64,000 bases of DNA from Flavobacteriales bacterium (GCA_016718655.1 JADKCV010000012.1:1-64000), one strand, 5' to 3'; shown: positions 8,881 to 18,517, counted from the stretch's first letter. The notes: generated by a model from the sequence alone, not told the origin. Made by a program: numbers and translations.

Positions 8881-9006
8881 ACAGCCACCGCACGTTGCAC
8901 CCGTGAGCTCTGAGATGACCGCTGCGTAGGTGCGTTCGATCAATGGCAGAGTTGAATTCCATCGCAGGCGATGGATCAGCAAGCCTAACTGAAAGGACGC
9001 CGCGCA

Positions 9007-9564
9007 TCACGAGAACTTGACCTGTGGGTTCTGCTTCTCGGCCGGGTTGTCCAATTCGAAGAAGGCGGACTTCGCGAAGCTGAACGCGTTGGCGATGAAG
9101 TTGCTCGGGAAGCTCTCGATGAGGGTGTTCTGTTCGCGCACGGTGCCGTTGTAGTAGCGGCGCGACTTCTCGATATCGCCTTCCACCACGCTCAGCATCT
9201 GCTGCAGTTCCAGGAAGTTGGTGTTCGCCTTCAGGTCCGGATAACGTTCGGCCACGGCGATGAGGTTCATCAACGCGCCGTTCAGCTTGTTCTCCGCCGC
9301 CTGCTGGCCTTCCACCGTGGTGGCTTGTTGCGCGGCCGCGCGTGCCTTCGTCACGTTCTCGAAGGTCTCCTTCTCGTGGGCGGCATAGCCCTTCACCGTT
9401 TCCACCAGGTTGGGGATGAGGTCGTAGCGTTTCTTCAGCTGCACATCGATGCCGCTCCACGCTTCGGCCACCAGGTTCTTCAACTTCACCAAACGGTTGT
9501 AGATGCCGATGGCGTAGAAGGCAACTAGAGCGAAGAGGGCGAGGATCACGGCCAAGGCTATCAT
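9007..9564 (-). CDS. lemA: LemA family protein
   Basis: The 185-residue protein has the LemA layout: a single N-terminal membrane helix (ALAVILALFALVAFYAIGIYN) followed by a long helical bundle with the family signatures YNRLVKLKN, WSGIDVQLKKRYDLIPNLV, the ERYPDLKAN segment and the terminal LIESFPSNFIA. Length is normal. It is anchored in the inner membrane with a short cytoplasmic or periplasmic tail exposed. The DUF2207 gene follows in the same direction after 302 bp, a common LemA partner, so the two are probably functionally linked even though two hairpins lie between them. Exact function is unknown for the family. Confidence 0.95.
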   Translation of the reverse strand: MIALAVILALFALVAFYAIGIYNRLVKLKNLVAEAWSGIDVQLKKRYDLIPNLVETVKGYAAHEKETFENVTKARAAAQQATTVEGQQAAENKLNGALMNLIAVAERYPDLKANTNFLELQQMLSVVEGDIEKSRRYYNGTVREQNTLIESFPSNFIANAFSFAKSAFFELDNPAEKQNPQVKFS

Positions 9565-9684
9565 CTGGTGGGGTTATAGGGATCGAATATAGTTCCGGCG
9601 GATCAAGCCGCTCGGCGCCTCAGCGAACCCCATGATCTCCCGCGTGTATACCATGGATCATCCGTAGCGAGCGATCTTCGCACC

Positions 9685-10761
9685 ATGCCCTCATCGTCCA
9701 GCACCCTCACCGACCACGCCGCCATCCGTGCCGCCCACCCTGCTTTCAACGACATCACCTACCTCGACACCTCGTCCATGGGGTTGATGGCGGACAGCAC
9801 GGTACAAGCTGCCCAGTGGGAGCACGAACGCTTGATGCGCGAAGGGAGTACCCGCTTGTTCCAGTGGATGTTCGGCGGTAATGCGGATGTGATCCGCACC
9901 GTGGCTGCGAGCATCGGCGGTACGGAGCAAGGCACAGCGCTCGCGCAATGCTTCACGGCAGGCCTCGCGCAACTGGCGCCCTTGCTGATGCATCGGCCCA
10001 AGGTGCTGGTGATCGGTCACGACTACCCCACCCTGCACGCACCCTTCGCCCTACCGGGTTTCCAGCGCGTGGTGGTGCCGCCGGAAGCGGATGGGACGAT
10101 CTCCCTCGACACGGTGCGCGATGTGATGGAACGCGAGCGGCCGCAGCTGGTGGCCATCAGCGAGGTGCAGTGGTTGACGGGCTTCCGCATCGACCTGCAT
10201 GCCTTGGCCACGCTATGTCGTGCGTTCGGTGCGTGGTCCGTGGTGGACATCACACAGTCGTGGTGTGTGGTGCCGTCGGATGTCCAAGCCACCGGTATCG
10301 ATATCATTGGCGCCAGTGGTTACAAGTGGCCCTTGGCGGGTTTCGGCAACGGCTTCATGCACCTCAGCGAAGCGGTGCGTGCGGAACTGAAGGAGCGCAA
10401 CAGCGTGGATCCGATCGCGCTGCTCAACGCCGGTCACCGCGACCCGGTGGCCCTTGCGCGCCTGCAACACGCATTGGAACGCATCGCGGCCATCGGTCCA
10501 CAGCACATCGCCGATCATGTGAACGCGCTGTGCGCCTATGCGATCGAGCGTTTCGATGCAGCGGGCATCGCGGTGCTACACGGCCGTGATGCGGACCGTC
10601 GCGCGGGCATCCTGTTGGTGCAGGGCGACGAAGCGCAGGTGAAGCGCTTGGAGGAGCACCGGGTGAAAGTGGCCTTCCGCGGCACGGGCATCCGCGTGGG
10701 GATCCACTTCTACAACAACACGGGGGACATCGATCGGCTGGTGGAGGTGTGGGGGAAATAG
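9685..10761 (+). CDS. PLP-dependent aminotransferase class V-fold enzyme
   Basis: The 358-residue protein resembles class V aminotransferases and cysteine desulfurases (NifS/selenocysteine lyase-like). It opens with FNDITYLDTSSMG (the substrate-binding entry of the fold), has a D-x-T-Q-S-W segment after SVVDI at about 190 that places the PLP-contacting Asp, and a GASGYKWPLAGFG segment near 212 where K is the probable Schiff-base lysine. The C-terminal domain (GIRVGIHFYNNTGDIDRLVEV) matches the small domain of this fold, with its R-x-x-x-H-x-Y-N motif typical of kynureninase- and desulfurase-like members. Substrate cannot be told. It is a single gene, divergent from lemA. Confidence 0.85.
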   Translation: MPSSSSTLTDHAAIRAAHPAFNDITYLDTSSMGLMADSTVQAAQWEHERLMREGSTRLFQWMFGGNADVIRTVAASIGGTEQGTALAQCFTAGLAQLAPLLMHRPKVLVIGHDYPTLHAPFALPGFQRVVVPPEADGTISLDTVRDVMERERPQLVAISEVQWLTGFRIDLHALATLCRAFGAWSVVDITQSWCVVPSDVQATGIDIIGASGYKWPLAGFGNGFMHLSEAVRAELKERNSVDPIALLNAGHRDPVALARLQHALERIAAIGPQHIADHVNALCAYAIERFDAAGIAVLHGRDADRRAGILLVQGDEAQVKRLEEHRVKVAFRGTGIRVGIHFYNNTGDIDRLVEVWGK

Positions 10762-10855
10762 CAGGCACCGCTGCGTTGCGTGTGGCATCGACACGATCGG
10801 TCCTGCCGCTTTCGTACCGTGAAGGAAGCGACCCCGCGATGAGTATCCACCGCTC

Positions 10856-12037
10856 CTACTCCACCACCACCCGCACGCTTCCCTGCACCGCGCCTACCAC
10901 CACCCGACAGCAGTAGATCCCCGGCGCGACCGCTTCCAGGTTCCAGATGAGTTGGTGTGGACCCGCTGGTCGAACACCCGTGCGCTGCTCGGCCACCACC
11001 CGGCCCGCAGCATCCTGCACCTGGACGAAGATCTCGGAGGCGGCATCCAGTTCGATGGCCGTGGTGAACCCTCCATCGCACGGCACGGGATACGCGCTGA
11101 TCCCGATGGTCCGATCGCGCTGTTCTGCCACATCCGTGGTGATCCCGTAACGGTTCACCCCACCACCCAAGGTGCCTGCGTAGAGGTATACCCCATCATC
11201 GGTCAGGCGGGCCACCTGGAGGCTGTTCAGGCCCGTGTTGAACGCGGTCCATGTGGCGCCGCTATCGCTGCTCATGAAGACGCCAGCGTTGGACGTACCT
11301 GCAAAAAGCAATGAGTCCATGGCGTGCAAGGCATACACGATATTTCCCCCCATCCCGCTGGCGGTCCAAGTTGCACCGAAGTCATCCGAACGGTAGACAC
11401 CACTGCCCAACCCGGCGAACAGGATGTCGCCCACTGTGGTGAAGCTGTACACTGTCGTGTTGGCAAGGCCACTGTTACTGGCGGTCCAGGCATCGGTGCT
11501 GTGCGTGATGCGGCGCACGCCTCCCGTTTGCCCACCTACGAGCAGGTCGCCGTTCACGGAGATCATGGGCCACAGTCCATAGGCTCCGATGAGCGTATCG
11601 GTGTCCTGCCACGTGGCACCACCGTCGGTGGAATAGTCCACCCCACCACTGTACCACTGGCAGGCGTACAGGGTATCGTTGTGTTCGATGAAGCCACGCG
11701 CGGCCCCCAACAGGCCGATGTTCTCCCACGTGGTACCATCGTTCGTACTGCGGAACGCCGCGCCGAACTGCGTGCCGCAGAAGAGGATGCCTTGTGCCGA
11801 GGACAACCACCAATTGGACGCTGCGGTGATGCCGGTGTTCGTTTCGGTCCACGTGTCGCCGTGATCGGTGGAACGCCGGATGACGCCCCCCAGGTTCCCG
11901 GCGAAGAGCGCACCATTGTGTGCTTCGATGCTGTAGGCACTGCCACCGGTACCCACAGGCACCCATTGGGCGGCAGCGCTTAGGGTGATGATGAACTGTC
12001 CGGTGAAAAGCAACGTGCGGTAGCGATCGGGTCCCAT
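10856..12037 (-). CDS. Secreted BNR/Asp-box repeat protein with T9SS sorting domain
   Basis: A signal peptide (LLFTGQFIITLSAAAQ) follows ATG 12037. An upstream TTG start would overlap the promoter-like motif. The body has repeated Asp-box motifs of a sialidase-type beta-propeller: STDHGDTWTE, STDGGATWQD, SDDFGATWTA and SSDSGATWTA, spaced through the first 290 residues. The C-terminal 80 residues (ISAYPVPCDGGFTTAIEL, VQDAAGRVV, GIYCCRVVVG) are a type A T9SS sorting domain, so the protein should be exported across the outer membrane and processed at the surface. This is likely a surface or released propeller protein with no defined enzyme activity; catalytic residues of true sialidases are not evident. 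Confidence 0.88.
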   Translation of the reverse strand: MGPDRYRTLLFTGQFIITLSAAAQWVPVGTGGSAYSIEAHNGALFAGNLGGVIRRSTDHGDTWTETNTGITAASNWWLSSAQGILFCGTQFGAAFRSTNDGTTWENIGLLGAARGFIEHNDTLYACQWYSGGVDYSTDGGATWQDTDTLIGAYGLWPMISVNGDLLVGGQTGGVRRITHSTDAWTASNSGLANTTVYSFTTVGDILFAGLGSGVYRSDDFGATWTASGMGGNIVYALHAMDSLLFAGTSNAGVFMSSDSGATWTAFNTGLNSLQVARLTDDGVYLYAGTLGGGVNRYGITTDVAEQRDRTIGISAYPVPCDGGFTTAIELDAASEIFVQVQDAAGRVVAEQRTGVRPAGPHQLIWNLEAVAPGIYCCRVVVGAVQGSVRVVVE

Positions 12038-12058
12038 GGGGTGATGGTGTTGGTCCTT

Positions 12059-12066
12059 CAAACCTA
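12059..12066 (-). promoter_or_regulatory. Candidate -7 element TAGGTTTG
   Basis: The minus strand reads TAGGTTTG, an exact match to the Bacteroidota consensus TAnnTTTG, 21 bp upstream of the ATG at 12037. No clear -33 TTG is present at the expected distance. Confidence 0.4.
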
Positions 12067-12154
12067 GCGGTGCACGGAGGTCAGGTGGGTTCGAACCGAT
12101 CGAACGGCGTGAAAACTGATCGAACGGTGATCATCCTAGGAAAAAGGCCGCCTC

Positions 12155-13813
12155 TTACTCCCGCACCACCCTACCCTTCCCGAGCAAACGCCCCTTGGAC
12201 CAAAGGGTGTACAGCAAGGTTCCGCGCGCGTTCAGGTCCAGGTCCACGGCACGGCGCGGGTTGAAGCTGTGGTCCAGCAGCAGGCTGCCTTGCATGTCCG
12301 TCACCTCCACCCGATCGAACGGCAGGAGGGCATCGATGTGGACGCGGCCCGCGCTGGGGTTGGGGTACAGCGATGAACCGGCTTCTTCCGGGACCCCGGC
12401 GGATGCTCCGGTGCTGAAGTCGCCGCTGCGTGCGAGCAGCATTCCGCTGGACGGGATGTCGAGGATGGGCAGGTCGCCGATGGTGGCCGTATCCCTGAAG
12501 GTGGAGACGGCATAGAGGTTACCGGCCTCGTCGCGGCTGAGGGATTGGAAGGCGCACACCTGTTCGCCCTCGATGAGCACCACCTGCTGGGCCACACTGG
12601 CCGCGTTGTAGCGCACGAGGAAGGCGCGGTGGTCATGCTCGAAGTCCACGAAGGGGAAGTAGAAGCCATCGATGACACAGTTGTAGCTGAACCAGCCACC
12701 GACATAGAAGCTTTCATCGGACATGGCGGTGATCGAGAAGACGGAGTGGTTGGCGTCCGAATTGCCGATGCGATCGCCGAGGAGGAAGTGCCCCTCCCGA
12801 TCGCACTTGAGGATGGCGATGAGGTAGGCCCCGACCGACCCACTCGCACTGACCGTAAGCTCGGGCAACTCGAGGTCGCCATTGCGGTTGATGCCCAGGT
12901 AACAATTGCCTTGGGCGTCGGTGGCCAGCGCGCGCACCACATCGTCGCTGAAGTTGCCGATCCCGTGCGCCCATTGCATGGTGCCGTCGGGCGAATAGCG
13001 CGCAAAGAGGATGTCCGCGGAACCGGAGTTGCCGTTAACTAGGACCGTGTCGCCCACGGTGCAGTTCTCACTCGAGAAGCGACCGGCCACATAGAGGTCG
13101 CCATCGGGATCCAGCACCAACTTATCGCCCCAGGTGGCATAACCGGGATCGTCCGGGCATGCGGGGCTCTGGTTCCAGAGCACGTTGCCGTCGGTGTCCA
13201 ACTTCATCAGGAACATGTTGGTGTTGTTCGTACAGGAGGTGAGTGTGGGCGCATCCGGAAGTGCCATGGTGCCCCCGTAGTTCCCGGTCACATAACTCTC
13301 GCCGGCCGCATTGGTGGCGATGGAGCGACCGGTCTCGAACAGGCCATTGGTATCGGTGAAGTTCCGCGCCCACACAGGCTCACCATCGGTGGTGAACTTG
13401 GCCACGAAGGTGTTCGCATTGCCGTTACCCGTGAGAGTGATCGGACCGATGGTGAGTGTGGGTCCACTGAAATCGCCCGTGACGTACACGTTGTTCTCCG
13501 CGTCGAGGCTGAGGCCCCGGCACACGTCCACGCCGGTGCCGGTGAGGGGCACGGCCCATAGCGCCTGGCCTTCACTGTCGTACTTCACCACATAGCCATC
13601 GTCGAAATCGGTACCGGTGAGCGGTGCCAGCGGTGCGAAGGTGACGGCAAAGCTGAATTTGCCGGCCAGGTAAGTGTTGCCGTCGGCATCGTTGGCCATA
13701 CCGGGTGGAGTGCCTTCGCCGCCTGGCACGGCCGAGGCCCATTGCCAGTTGAAGGGTTGGGCAGCGAGGGTGGATCCGAGCAGAGCGCAGGAGAGTGCAA
13801 AAGCGTGGCGCAT
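12155..13813 (-). CDS. Secreted SBBP/beta-propeller-like protein with T9SS sorting domain
   Basis: ATG 13813 gives a clean signal peptide (MRHAFALSCALLGSTLAAQ). The 552-residue product is built from repeats of the type DADGNTYLAGKF, DAENNVYVTGDF, NAAGESYVTGNY, DPDGDLYVAGRF and DAQGNCYLGINR, each followed by a strand ending in a W (GQALWAVPL, GEPVWARNF). This is the SBBP (seven-bladed propeller) repeat arrangement. The last 80 residues (SSLYPNPSAGRVHIDALLPFDRVEVTDMQG in two strands) are a type A T9SS sorting domain. Probably a cell-surface or secreted propeller. Two other genes here (22713-24641 and 50544-51989) share the same style of repeats. Confidence 0.9.
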   Translation of the reverse strand: MRHAFALSCALLGSTLAAQPFNWQWASAVPGGEGTPPGMANDADGNTYLAGKFSFAVTFAPLAPLTGTDFDDGYVVKYDSEGQALWAVPLTGTGVDVCRGLSLDAENNVYVTGDFSGPTLTIGPITLTGNGNANTFVAKFTTDGEPVWARNFTDTNGLFETGRSIATNAAGESYVTGNYGGTMALPDAPTLTSCTNNTNMFLMKLDTDGNVLWNQSPACPDDPGYATWGDKLVLDPDGDLYVAGRFSSENCTVGDTVLVNGNSGSADILFARYSPDGTMQWAHGIGNFSDDVVRALATDAQGNCYLGINRNGDLELPELTVSASGSVGAYLIAILKCDREGHFLLGDRIGNSDANHSVFSITAMSDESFYVGGWFSYNCVIDGFYFPFVDFEHDHRAFLVRYNAASVAQQVVLIEGEQVCAFQSLSRDEAGNLYAVSTFRDTATIGDLPILDIPSSGMLLARSGDFSTGASAGVPEEAGSSLYPNPSAGRVHIDALLPFDRVEVTDMQGSLLLDHSFNPRRAVDLDLNARGTLLYTLWSKGRLLGKGRVVRE

Positions 13814-14099
13814 GGTGGTGGGGATCACCGAAAAGTAGGTATTCCATGGAAGAACGGAAGTGCTGAAAGCCGGAATGGGACACTGGATGCGCGTGTGGGA
13901 ACCATCCTCCCTTCGCGCTCCCGTTTTTGTTGACGGGCAGCTCCCTGCGTTCCCCTTATCAAGCCCCACGTTGGTCGGACCGAAGGTGCCAGAGGCCGTG
14001 TTGCTGGACCCGTCGGGGAGCGATGACTTCATAGAGGCGTGCCACTCGCCTGGGGCACACGCGCAGCGGCGCGGTGCCCATCCCTGCATCTTTGCATCC

Positions 14100-14654
14100 A
14101 TGATCCACATCACCACCTCACGCCTCATCCTCCGGGACCTCGAAGAGACCGATGTGGACGGCATCTTCGCGCTCGACTCCGACCCGGAAGTGCTACGTTT
14201 CATCGGTACACCGGTGATGAAGGAACGATCGGAGGCGGCGAAGGTGATCGCCCTGATCCGCCAGCAATACCAAGAGAACGGCATCGGCCGATGGGCCATG
14301 GAAGAGCGCGCCACCGGCGCGTTCATCGGTTGGACCGGCTTGAAAGTGGAGAATCACATCCGCCCGTTCCCGTATCACGACATCGGCTACCGACTGCTCC
14401 GGAAGTACTGGGGCCAGGGCTATGCGACCGAGTCGGCCATGGCCTGTCTGCGACATGGCTTCGACGTGTTGAACTACCCGGAGATCTGTGCCGCCGCCGA
14501 AGCACAGCACCACGCCTCCAACCACATCCTCCGGAAGATCGGCATGCATCAAGGTGAGTCGTTCACCTTCGAGGGGAAGGTGTGCAACTGGTACAGCCTG
14601 CGCATCGGAGAAACGCTACCGCCGACACCTGGGACCGGCACCGCGCCTGCATGA
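14100..14654 (+). CDS. GNAT family N-acetyltransferase (RimJ/RimL-like)
   Basis: ATG 14100 begins ITTSRLILRDLEETDVDGIF, the usual opening of RimJ/RimL-type acetyltransferases. The 184-residue length is normal. The acetyl-CoA binding motif is RKYWGQGYATESAM, with Q/G-x-x-G/A arrangement, and a final strand region carries HASNHILRKIGM. Acceptor substrate unknown; members of this branch acetylate ribosomal protein N-termini, antibiotics or small molecules. It is divergent from the SBBP protein gene and single. A CATCTTTG motif just upstream (about 14087-14094) resembles a -7 element. Confidence 0.9.
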   Translation: MIHITTSRLILRDLEETDVDGIFALDSDPEVLRFIGTPVMKERSEAAKVIALIRQQYQENGIGRWAMEERATGAFIGWTGLKVENHIRPFPYHDIGYRLLRKYWGQGYATESAMACLRHGFDVLNYPEICAAAEAQHHASNHILRKIGMHQGESFTFEGKVCNWYSLRIGETLPPTPGTGTAPA

Positions 14655-15019
14655 GCGACCAACGGATGCCATGATCCCATCACCAAGGTTCAGGAACGGG
14701 AACACCGCGCTGAGCTGTGCACGCCGCGCTCCGTGGGCGTATTCCATTGTATGTTCGAGGTGCAGGATCACATGATACGGTCGCCGTGGCGCACGAGCAT
14801 ACACGTTCCGATGCGATACGGATGAGGGACCAACGCCTACGCGATGAGAGCGCTCGCAGGATCGATAACCCTCACGTTCACGAACCATACTTCTACTTTC
14901 GGCCACGTTCGTATCACGTATGTGTAGCATCCAGGATATGAACACATTCCTCGATGATACCCATCACCCCAACTGAAAGGGGCATGCTGCCTACATCACC
15001 CACCATTCTCCCGATACCG
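14655..15019. other. 365-bp gap without a gene
   Basis: No frame with a plausible start, signal peptide or domain is visible on either strand. No hairpin or repeat stands out. Confidence 0.4.
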
Positions 15020-16552
15020 ATGACCCACTCCTCCCTTGACCGATCACGTCTGTGCATAAGCACTCGATCACTGGCCGCGCTAGCACTGCTCGGCTGCACG
15101 CTGTCGGCCACGGCGCAGGTGACCTTCGACTTCCAGCAAGAGCTGGTGGGCCAGAACAGCAATGACCTGTTCGGATGGTCCCTTGACCTTTCGGGCGATG
15201 GATACACGGTGATCATTGGCGCCATCGACAACGACGGGGCCGCTGTGGGTGGCCAACCCGCCGGCCATGCGCGGGTGTACAAGAACACCTACAACGCCCA
15301 ATTCAACTCCTGGAGCTGGGGGCAGGTGGGTGCTGACATCGACGGCACCAACCAGGACGAGGAGGCCGGCTACAGCGTGGCCGTGACCACCAACGGGAAC
15401 ACCGTGGCCGTGGGTTCCCCGAACAGGGACAAGACACGCGTCTTCGATCGCAACGGCCAGAACAACTGGGTGCAGCGCGGCAACGGCTTCAACATCTACA
15501 CCAGCGAGGACCCGCAACGCGCAGGACACGCGGTGAGCTTGAGCGGTAACGGACACATCCTGGCCATGGGTGCGCCTTTGGCGAGGAAGGTCTGGATCGC
15601 TGACATCTCCGCCGGCAGTGGTATGCCCATGATCACGGGGGTGCCCATCCTCCTGCCCGGCACTTATGCCGGTGGTTCGTTGGACCTGGATGAGACCGGT
15701 AACAACCTGGTGATCGGCGCCTACAAGGCCAACACCAACCGGGGCGCGGTCTATGTGTACCAACGCACAGGCAACACGTGGACACAGCGCGGTCAGACCC
15801 TGGAGGGCGTGAACAACTACGATGAATTCGGCTTCGATGTGAGCATCAACAACGACGGCAACACCATCGCCGTGGGCATCAAAGGCTGGGACGACAACCC
15901 GAACAATACCACCTACGAGATCGGGCAGACCGCCATCTACGATTGGGACGGGAGCCAGTGGGTGCAGCGCGGCAACGCCATCGAAGGCAGCAACATCCTC
16001 GACCAATGCGGTTATGCCGTCAGCCTCTCCGGCGATGGCGATCGTGTGGCCGTGGGTTACCGCGCAAGCACCCTCGCGTTCACCGGTGGTGGCCAAGTAC
16101 GCGTGTTCGACTGGAACGGCACAACATGGGCGCAGAACGGAGATCCCATCCTGGGCGATGGCGTGAACGTGTTCTGCGGCCACAGTGTAGGCCTCAGCGA
16201 TGATGGGGTGGTGCTGGGGATCGGTTCCAGCCAGGGCTCCGGACCGGTCAACCCCTTCGCCACGCAGCAAGGGAAGGCCCGCATGTACGAGGGTACCGTC
16301 ATCGGGACGCGTACGCCATCACTGAGCGCCATGGAAATTGCTGTCCATCCGAACCCGGCAAGCGACCACATCACGGTGCGCAGTGCACTGACCGTGGAGC
16401 GGTTGGACCTGTTCGACCTGAGCGGGAAGCAGGTGCTGGGCACCTTGTCGCTGCCGAACATGGACCTATCCGCGCTTCCGAAGGGACCCTATTTCCTGCG
16501 GGTGACGTTCGCGGGCGCTATTGTTGGCCATACGCGGATCATCAAGCTTTGA
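15020..16552 (+). CDS. Secreted FG-GAP-like propeller protein with T9SS sorting domain
   Basis: Start ATG 15020 gives a signal peptide (CISTRSLAALALLGCTLSATAQ). The 510-residue product carries repeated blades of the form GWSLDLSGDGYTVIIGA, GYSVAVTTNGNTVAVGS, GHAVSLSGNGHILAMGA, GFDVSINNDGNTIAVGI, GYAVSLSGDGDRVAVGY and GHSVGLSDDGVVLGIGS, each followed by VRVFDW or VYVYQR and WVQRG. This G-x-x-V-x-L-x-x-D-G-x-x-x-x-V-G-x pattern is that of FG-GAP/integrin-alpha-like propellers. The C-terminus (IAVHPNPASDHITVR, LDLFDLSGKQVL, FLRVTFAG) is a type A T9SS sorting domain. Probably surface-exposed. Confidence 0.9.
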   Translation: MTHSSLDRSRLCISTRSLAALALLGCTLSATAQVTFDFQQELVGQNSNDLFGWSLDLSGDGYTVIIGAIDNDGAAVGGQPAGHARVYKNTYNAQFNSWSWGQVGADIDGTNQDEEAGYSVAVTTNGNTVAVGSPNRDKTRVFDRNGQNNWVQRGNGFNIYTSEDPQRAGHAVSLSGNGHILAMGAPLARKVWIADISAGSGMPMITGVPILLPGTYAGGSLDLDETGNNLVIGAYKANTNRGAVYVYQRTGNTWTQRGQTLEGVNNYDEFGFDVSINNDGNTIAVGIKGWDDNPNNTTYEIGQTAIYDWDGSQWVQRGNAIEGSNILDQCGYAVSLSGDGDRVAVGYRASTLAFTGGGQVRVFDWNGTTWAQNGDPILGDGVNVFCGHSVGLSDDGVVLGIGSSQGSGPVNPFATQQGKARMYEGTVIGTRTPSLSAMEIAVHPNPASDHITVRSALTVERLDLFDLSGKQVLGTLSLPNMDLSALPKGPYFLRVTFAGAIVGHTRIIKL

Positions 16553-16563
16553 TCGGAGCGGCA

Positions 16564-16687
16564 TGGCTTGGCGGGTGACGCCGTGGTAGTCGGTGAGGGT
16601 GAAGTCGGGCGCGGTGCTGCCGTTGGGGAGCTGCGCGGAGGCAGCCAAACCCGGCTTCAACGCGAGGAAGAAGCGCGCATGCTTCAT
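16564..16687 (-). pseudogene. N-terminal remnant of a secreted thioredoxin-like protein
   Basis: From a Met at 16687 the minus strand reads a signal-peptide-like start (MKHARFFLALKP) followed by AQLPNGSTAPDFTLTDYHGVTR. The PNGSTAPDFTLTD sequence is the opening of AhpC/TSA-like thioredoxin-fold domains common in secreted Bacteroidota proteins. The similarity ends after about 41 residues, where it meets the 3' end of the FG-GAP gene, so only a stub remains. Tentative. Confidence 0.4.
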
Positions 16688-16824
16688 GGAAACGCCGAGC
16701 CATGAACACTGCACGTGGTCGTCAACATACTGCTCGTCGTCGAAGTCAGCCCGACTTGACAATAGGCTTGAAGGAACCCGAGCCACACGTGAGGCCACGC
16801 AGGTGATCCCATCGGCTCAAACCG

Positions 16825-18042
16825 TTAAGCCGCTTCCCGCTTCATCATCCGCTGCAACGCGAACAACATCACCAGGCACAGGAGCAACACCCCGGTGAAG
16901 ATCCACCACGTGCTGGTGAAGTCGGTCCACGCGATGAGGTGGAGGCCAAGGCTGTGGCCGATGATGTGGGACACGCTCCAGGACACGGTATAGAGGCCCA
17001 TGTAGGCACCGGGGCTGCCGCGGTCCGCACGTTCGTTGGCCATGCGGTTGGTGAAGGGGAAACAGAGCATCTCCCCCACCGTCATGAAGAGCATCCCCAA
17101 CCACAGGAAGGCAACGTGGGGAACCAGGTTCAGCACGACGAAGCTGGCCGCGAAGAGCAGCACGCTCCCGCGCAGGATGAGGTGAAGGCCGATGCCGCGC
17201 GATTCCATGTACCGCACCAATTGCATCTCCACCAGGAAGATGAGCAGGCCGTTGCTGCCGAGGATGAGGCCGATGTACTCCTCGCTGAGCCCATGCACCT
17301 GATTGTAGAACAGCGGTACGGTGCTGAAGTACTGCAGGAAGGGGATACCGATGAGGGTGACGATGAGCAGGAAGAAGAGGTAGGGCCGGTCGCGGTAAGG
17401 CGATGCGGCGGCGGCTCGTTCGGCCGCGGTGGTGGCCGCAGCGCGCGGCAAGCGTGGTAGCCCGAGCCAAAGGATGGCCGCACCGGCGAGGCAGGTGAGC
17501 GCGTCCACCCAGAACAAGCCGCTGAAGCCACCGTGCGCGATGATGAAGCCCCCCAAGGCCGGGCCGAGGCTGAAGCCCAGGTTGATCGCGAGGCGGATGA
17601 GCGTGACGGCACGCGTGCGCTGGTCCGGCGGCGCATAGCCGCGAATGGCCACGAACATGGCCGGACGGAACGCATCGCTGAGCACCATGAGCACGAAAAC
17701 ACCGACGCAGAAGGGCAGGAATCCCTTCACGTACTGCAGCGCGATGAAGGCGAGGCCCGAAGTGACGAGCGCGCCGACCATGACGGTGTGCGTGCCGATG
17801 CGGTCCGCGAGCTTGCCACCGAGCCAGGACCCCGCTACGGAACCGGCGCCGAAGCTGGTCATGATCCAGCCCACCTCCTCCAGCGACAAGCCCATGTCCT
17901 TGGTGAGGTAGAGCGAAAGGAAGGGCACGACCATGGTGCCGGCACGGTTCACGAAGGAGGCGAGCGTGAGCAACCAGATCGCGCGGCTGAAGCCGGCGAA
18001 GGAGCCGACGTAGAAGCGGTATGCGTTGCGGAGCGCGTTCAT
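16825..18042 (-). CDS. Major facilitator superfamily transporter
   Basis: Start ATG 18042 is chosen over a longer form because residues upstream lack protein character. The 405-residue protein has about 12 hydrophobic helices (AIWLLTLASFVNRAGTMVVPF, VGWIMTSFGAGSVAGSWL, and so on). The canonical MFS loop 2-3 signature GGKLADRIGTH is present, as is a second, degenerate one after helix 8. It is most like drug/H+ antiporter-type MFS proteins of the inner membrane. Substrate cannot be predicted. It is transcribed alone on the minus strand, followed downstream by the thioredoxin-like stub. Confidence 0.9.
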   Translation of the reverse strand: MNALRNAYRFYVGSFAGFSRAIWLLTLASFVNRAGTMVVPFLSLYLTKDMGLSLEEVGWIMTSFGAGSVAGSWLGGKLADRIGTHTVMVGALVTSGLAFIALQYVKGFLPFCVGVFVLMVLSDAFRPAMFVAIRGYAPPDQRTRAVTLIRLAINLGFSLGPALGGFIIAHGGFSGLFWVDALTCLAGAAILWLGLPRLPRAAATTAAERAAAASPYRDRPYLFFLLIVTLIGIPFLQYFSTVPLFYNQVHGLSEEYIGLILGSNGLLIFLVEMQLVRYMESRGIGLHLILRGSVLLFAASFVVLNLVPHVAFLWLGMLFMTVGEMLCFPFTNRMANERADRGSPGAYMGLYTVSWSVSHIIGHSLGLHLIAWTDFTSTWWIFTGVLLLCLVMLFALQRMMKREAA

Positions 18043-18142
18043 GGATGCGGTGCCAAAGGAACGCAGTGACGGTGGAACAGAGCGGTAGGTTGCCCGATCC
18101 ATTCAGGATGATGAAGCGTGATCGCTCGCTAGGAAGCGAAGC

Positions 18143-18427
18143 TCAGCGCCACAGGGTGATCCACCCACCCTCCTCCTCGATCCCAGCGCTACAGCCCGAT
18201 GCCTTCTGTCGGAGTACCGCATCGGCTTCGAAGCACAGGATGGTGATCCGGCGCTCCACCGCCCATGGATGCGCTCCCTCCCATTCAGAAGCGCTGCCCG
18301 TGCTCCCGATGGCGAGGGCATCGCCCCCGGCGAACTCCCACCAACCACTGATGCGCTTCTCTCCTTCCATATGGATGACCGCACCGGATCGGCCTTCCTC
18401 GGTGATGGTGACGGTGCTTGGCTGCAT
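18143..18427 (-). CDS. Small protein consisting of an undescribed ~90-aa domain
   Basis: The 94-residue product begins MQPSTVTITEEGRSGAV and contains WWEFAGGDALAIGS, then HPWAVERRITILCF and a C-terminal IEEEGGWITL. The same pattern recurs at the N-terminus of the broken gene at 20182-21700 (YWEFGGNDVVTIVS, QPWAVERRATILRF, IDEEEGVILL), so this is a real conserved domain. The stand-alone copy has no membrane segment or signal peptide. It is divergent from the membrane-protein gene at 18518, with 90 bp between starts. I do not recognise the domain family; the arrangement of a Trp-Glu-Phe strand, a PWAVERR segment and an acidic C-terminal strand suggests a small beta-rich fold. Confidence 0.7.
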   Translation of the reverse strand: MQPSTVTITEEGRSGAVIHMEGEKRISGWWEFAGGDALAIGSTGSASEWEGAHPWAVERRITILCFEADAVLRQKASGCSAGIEEEGGWITLWR

Positions 18428-18517
18428 GGTGAAGGGGTCGCTGGGGAATGAGGATCTTTGCGGAGCAAGACTCGACCACACGCAACATCGCGCTCCGTTC
18501 CCATACCCCACAGCACC

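Noticed and set aside
6938..8929. A 663-codon plus-strand frame over the DUF2207 gene
   Set aside because: Antisense shadow of a gene with a clear signal peptide and domain order.
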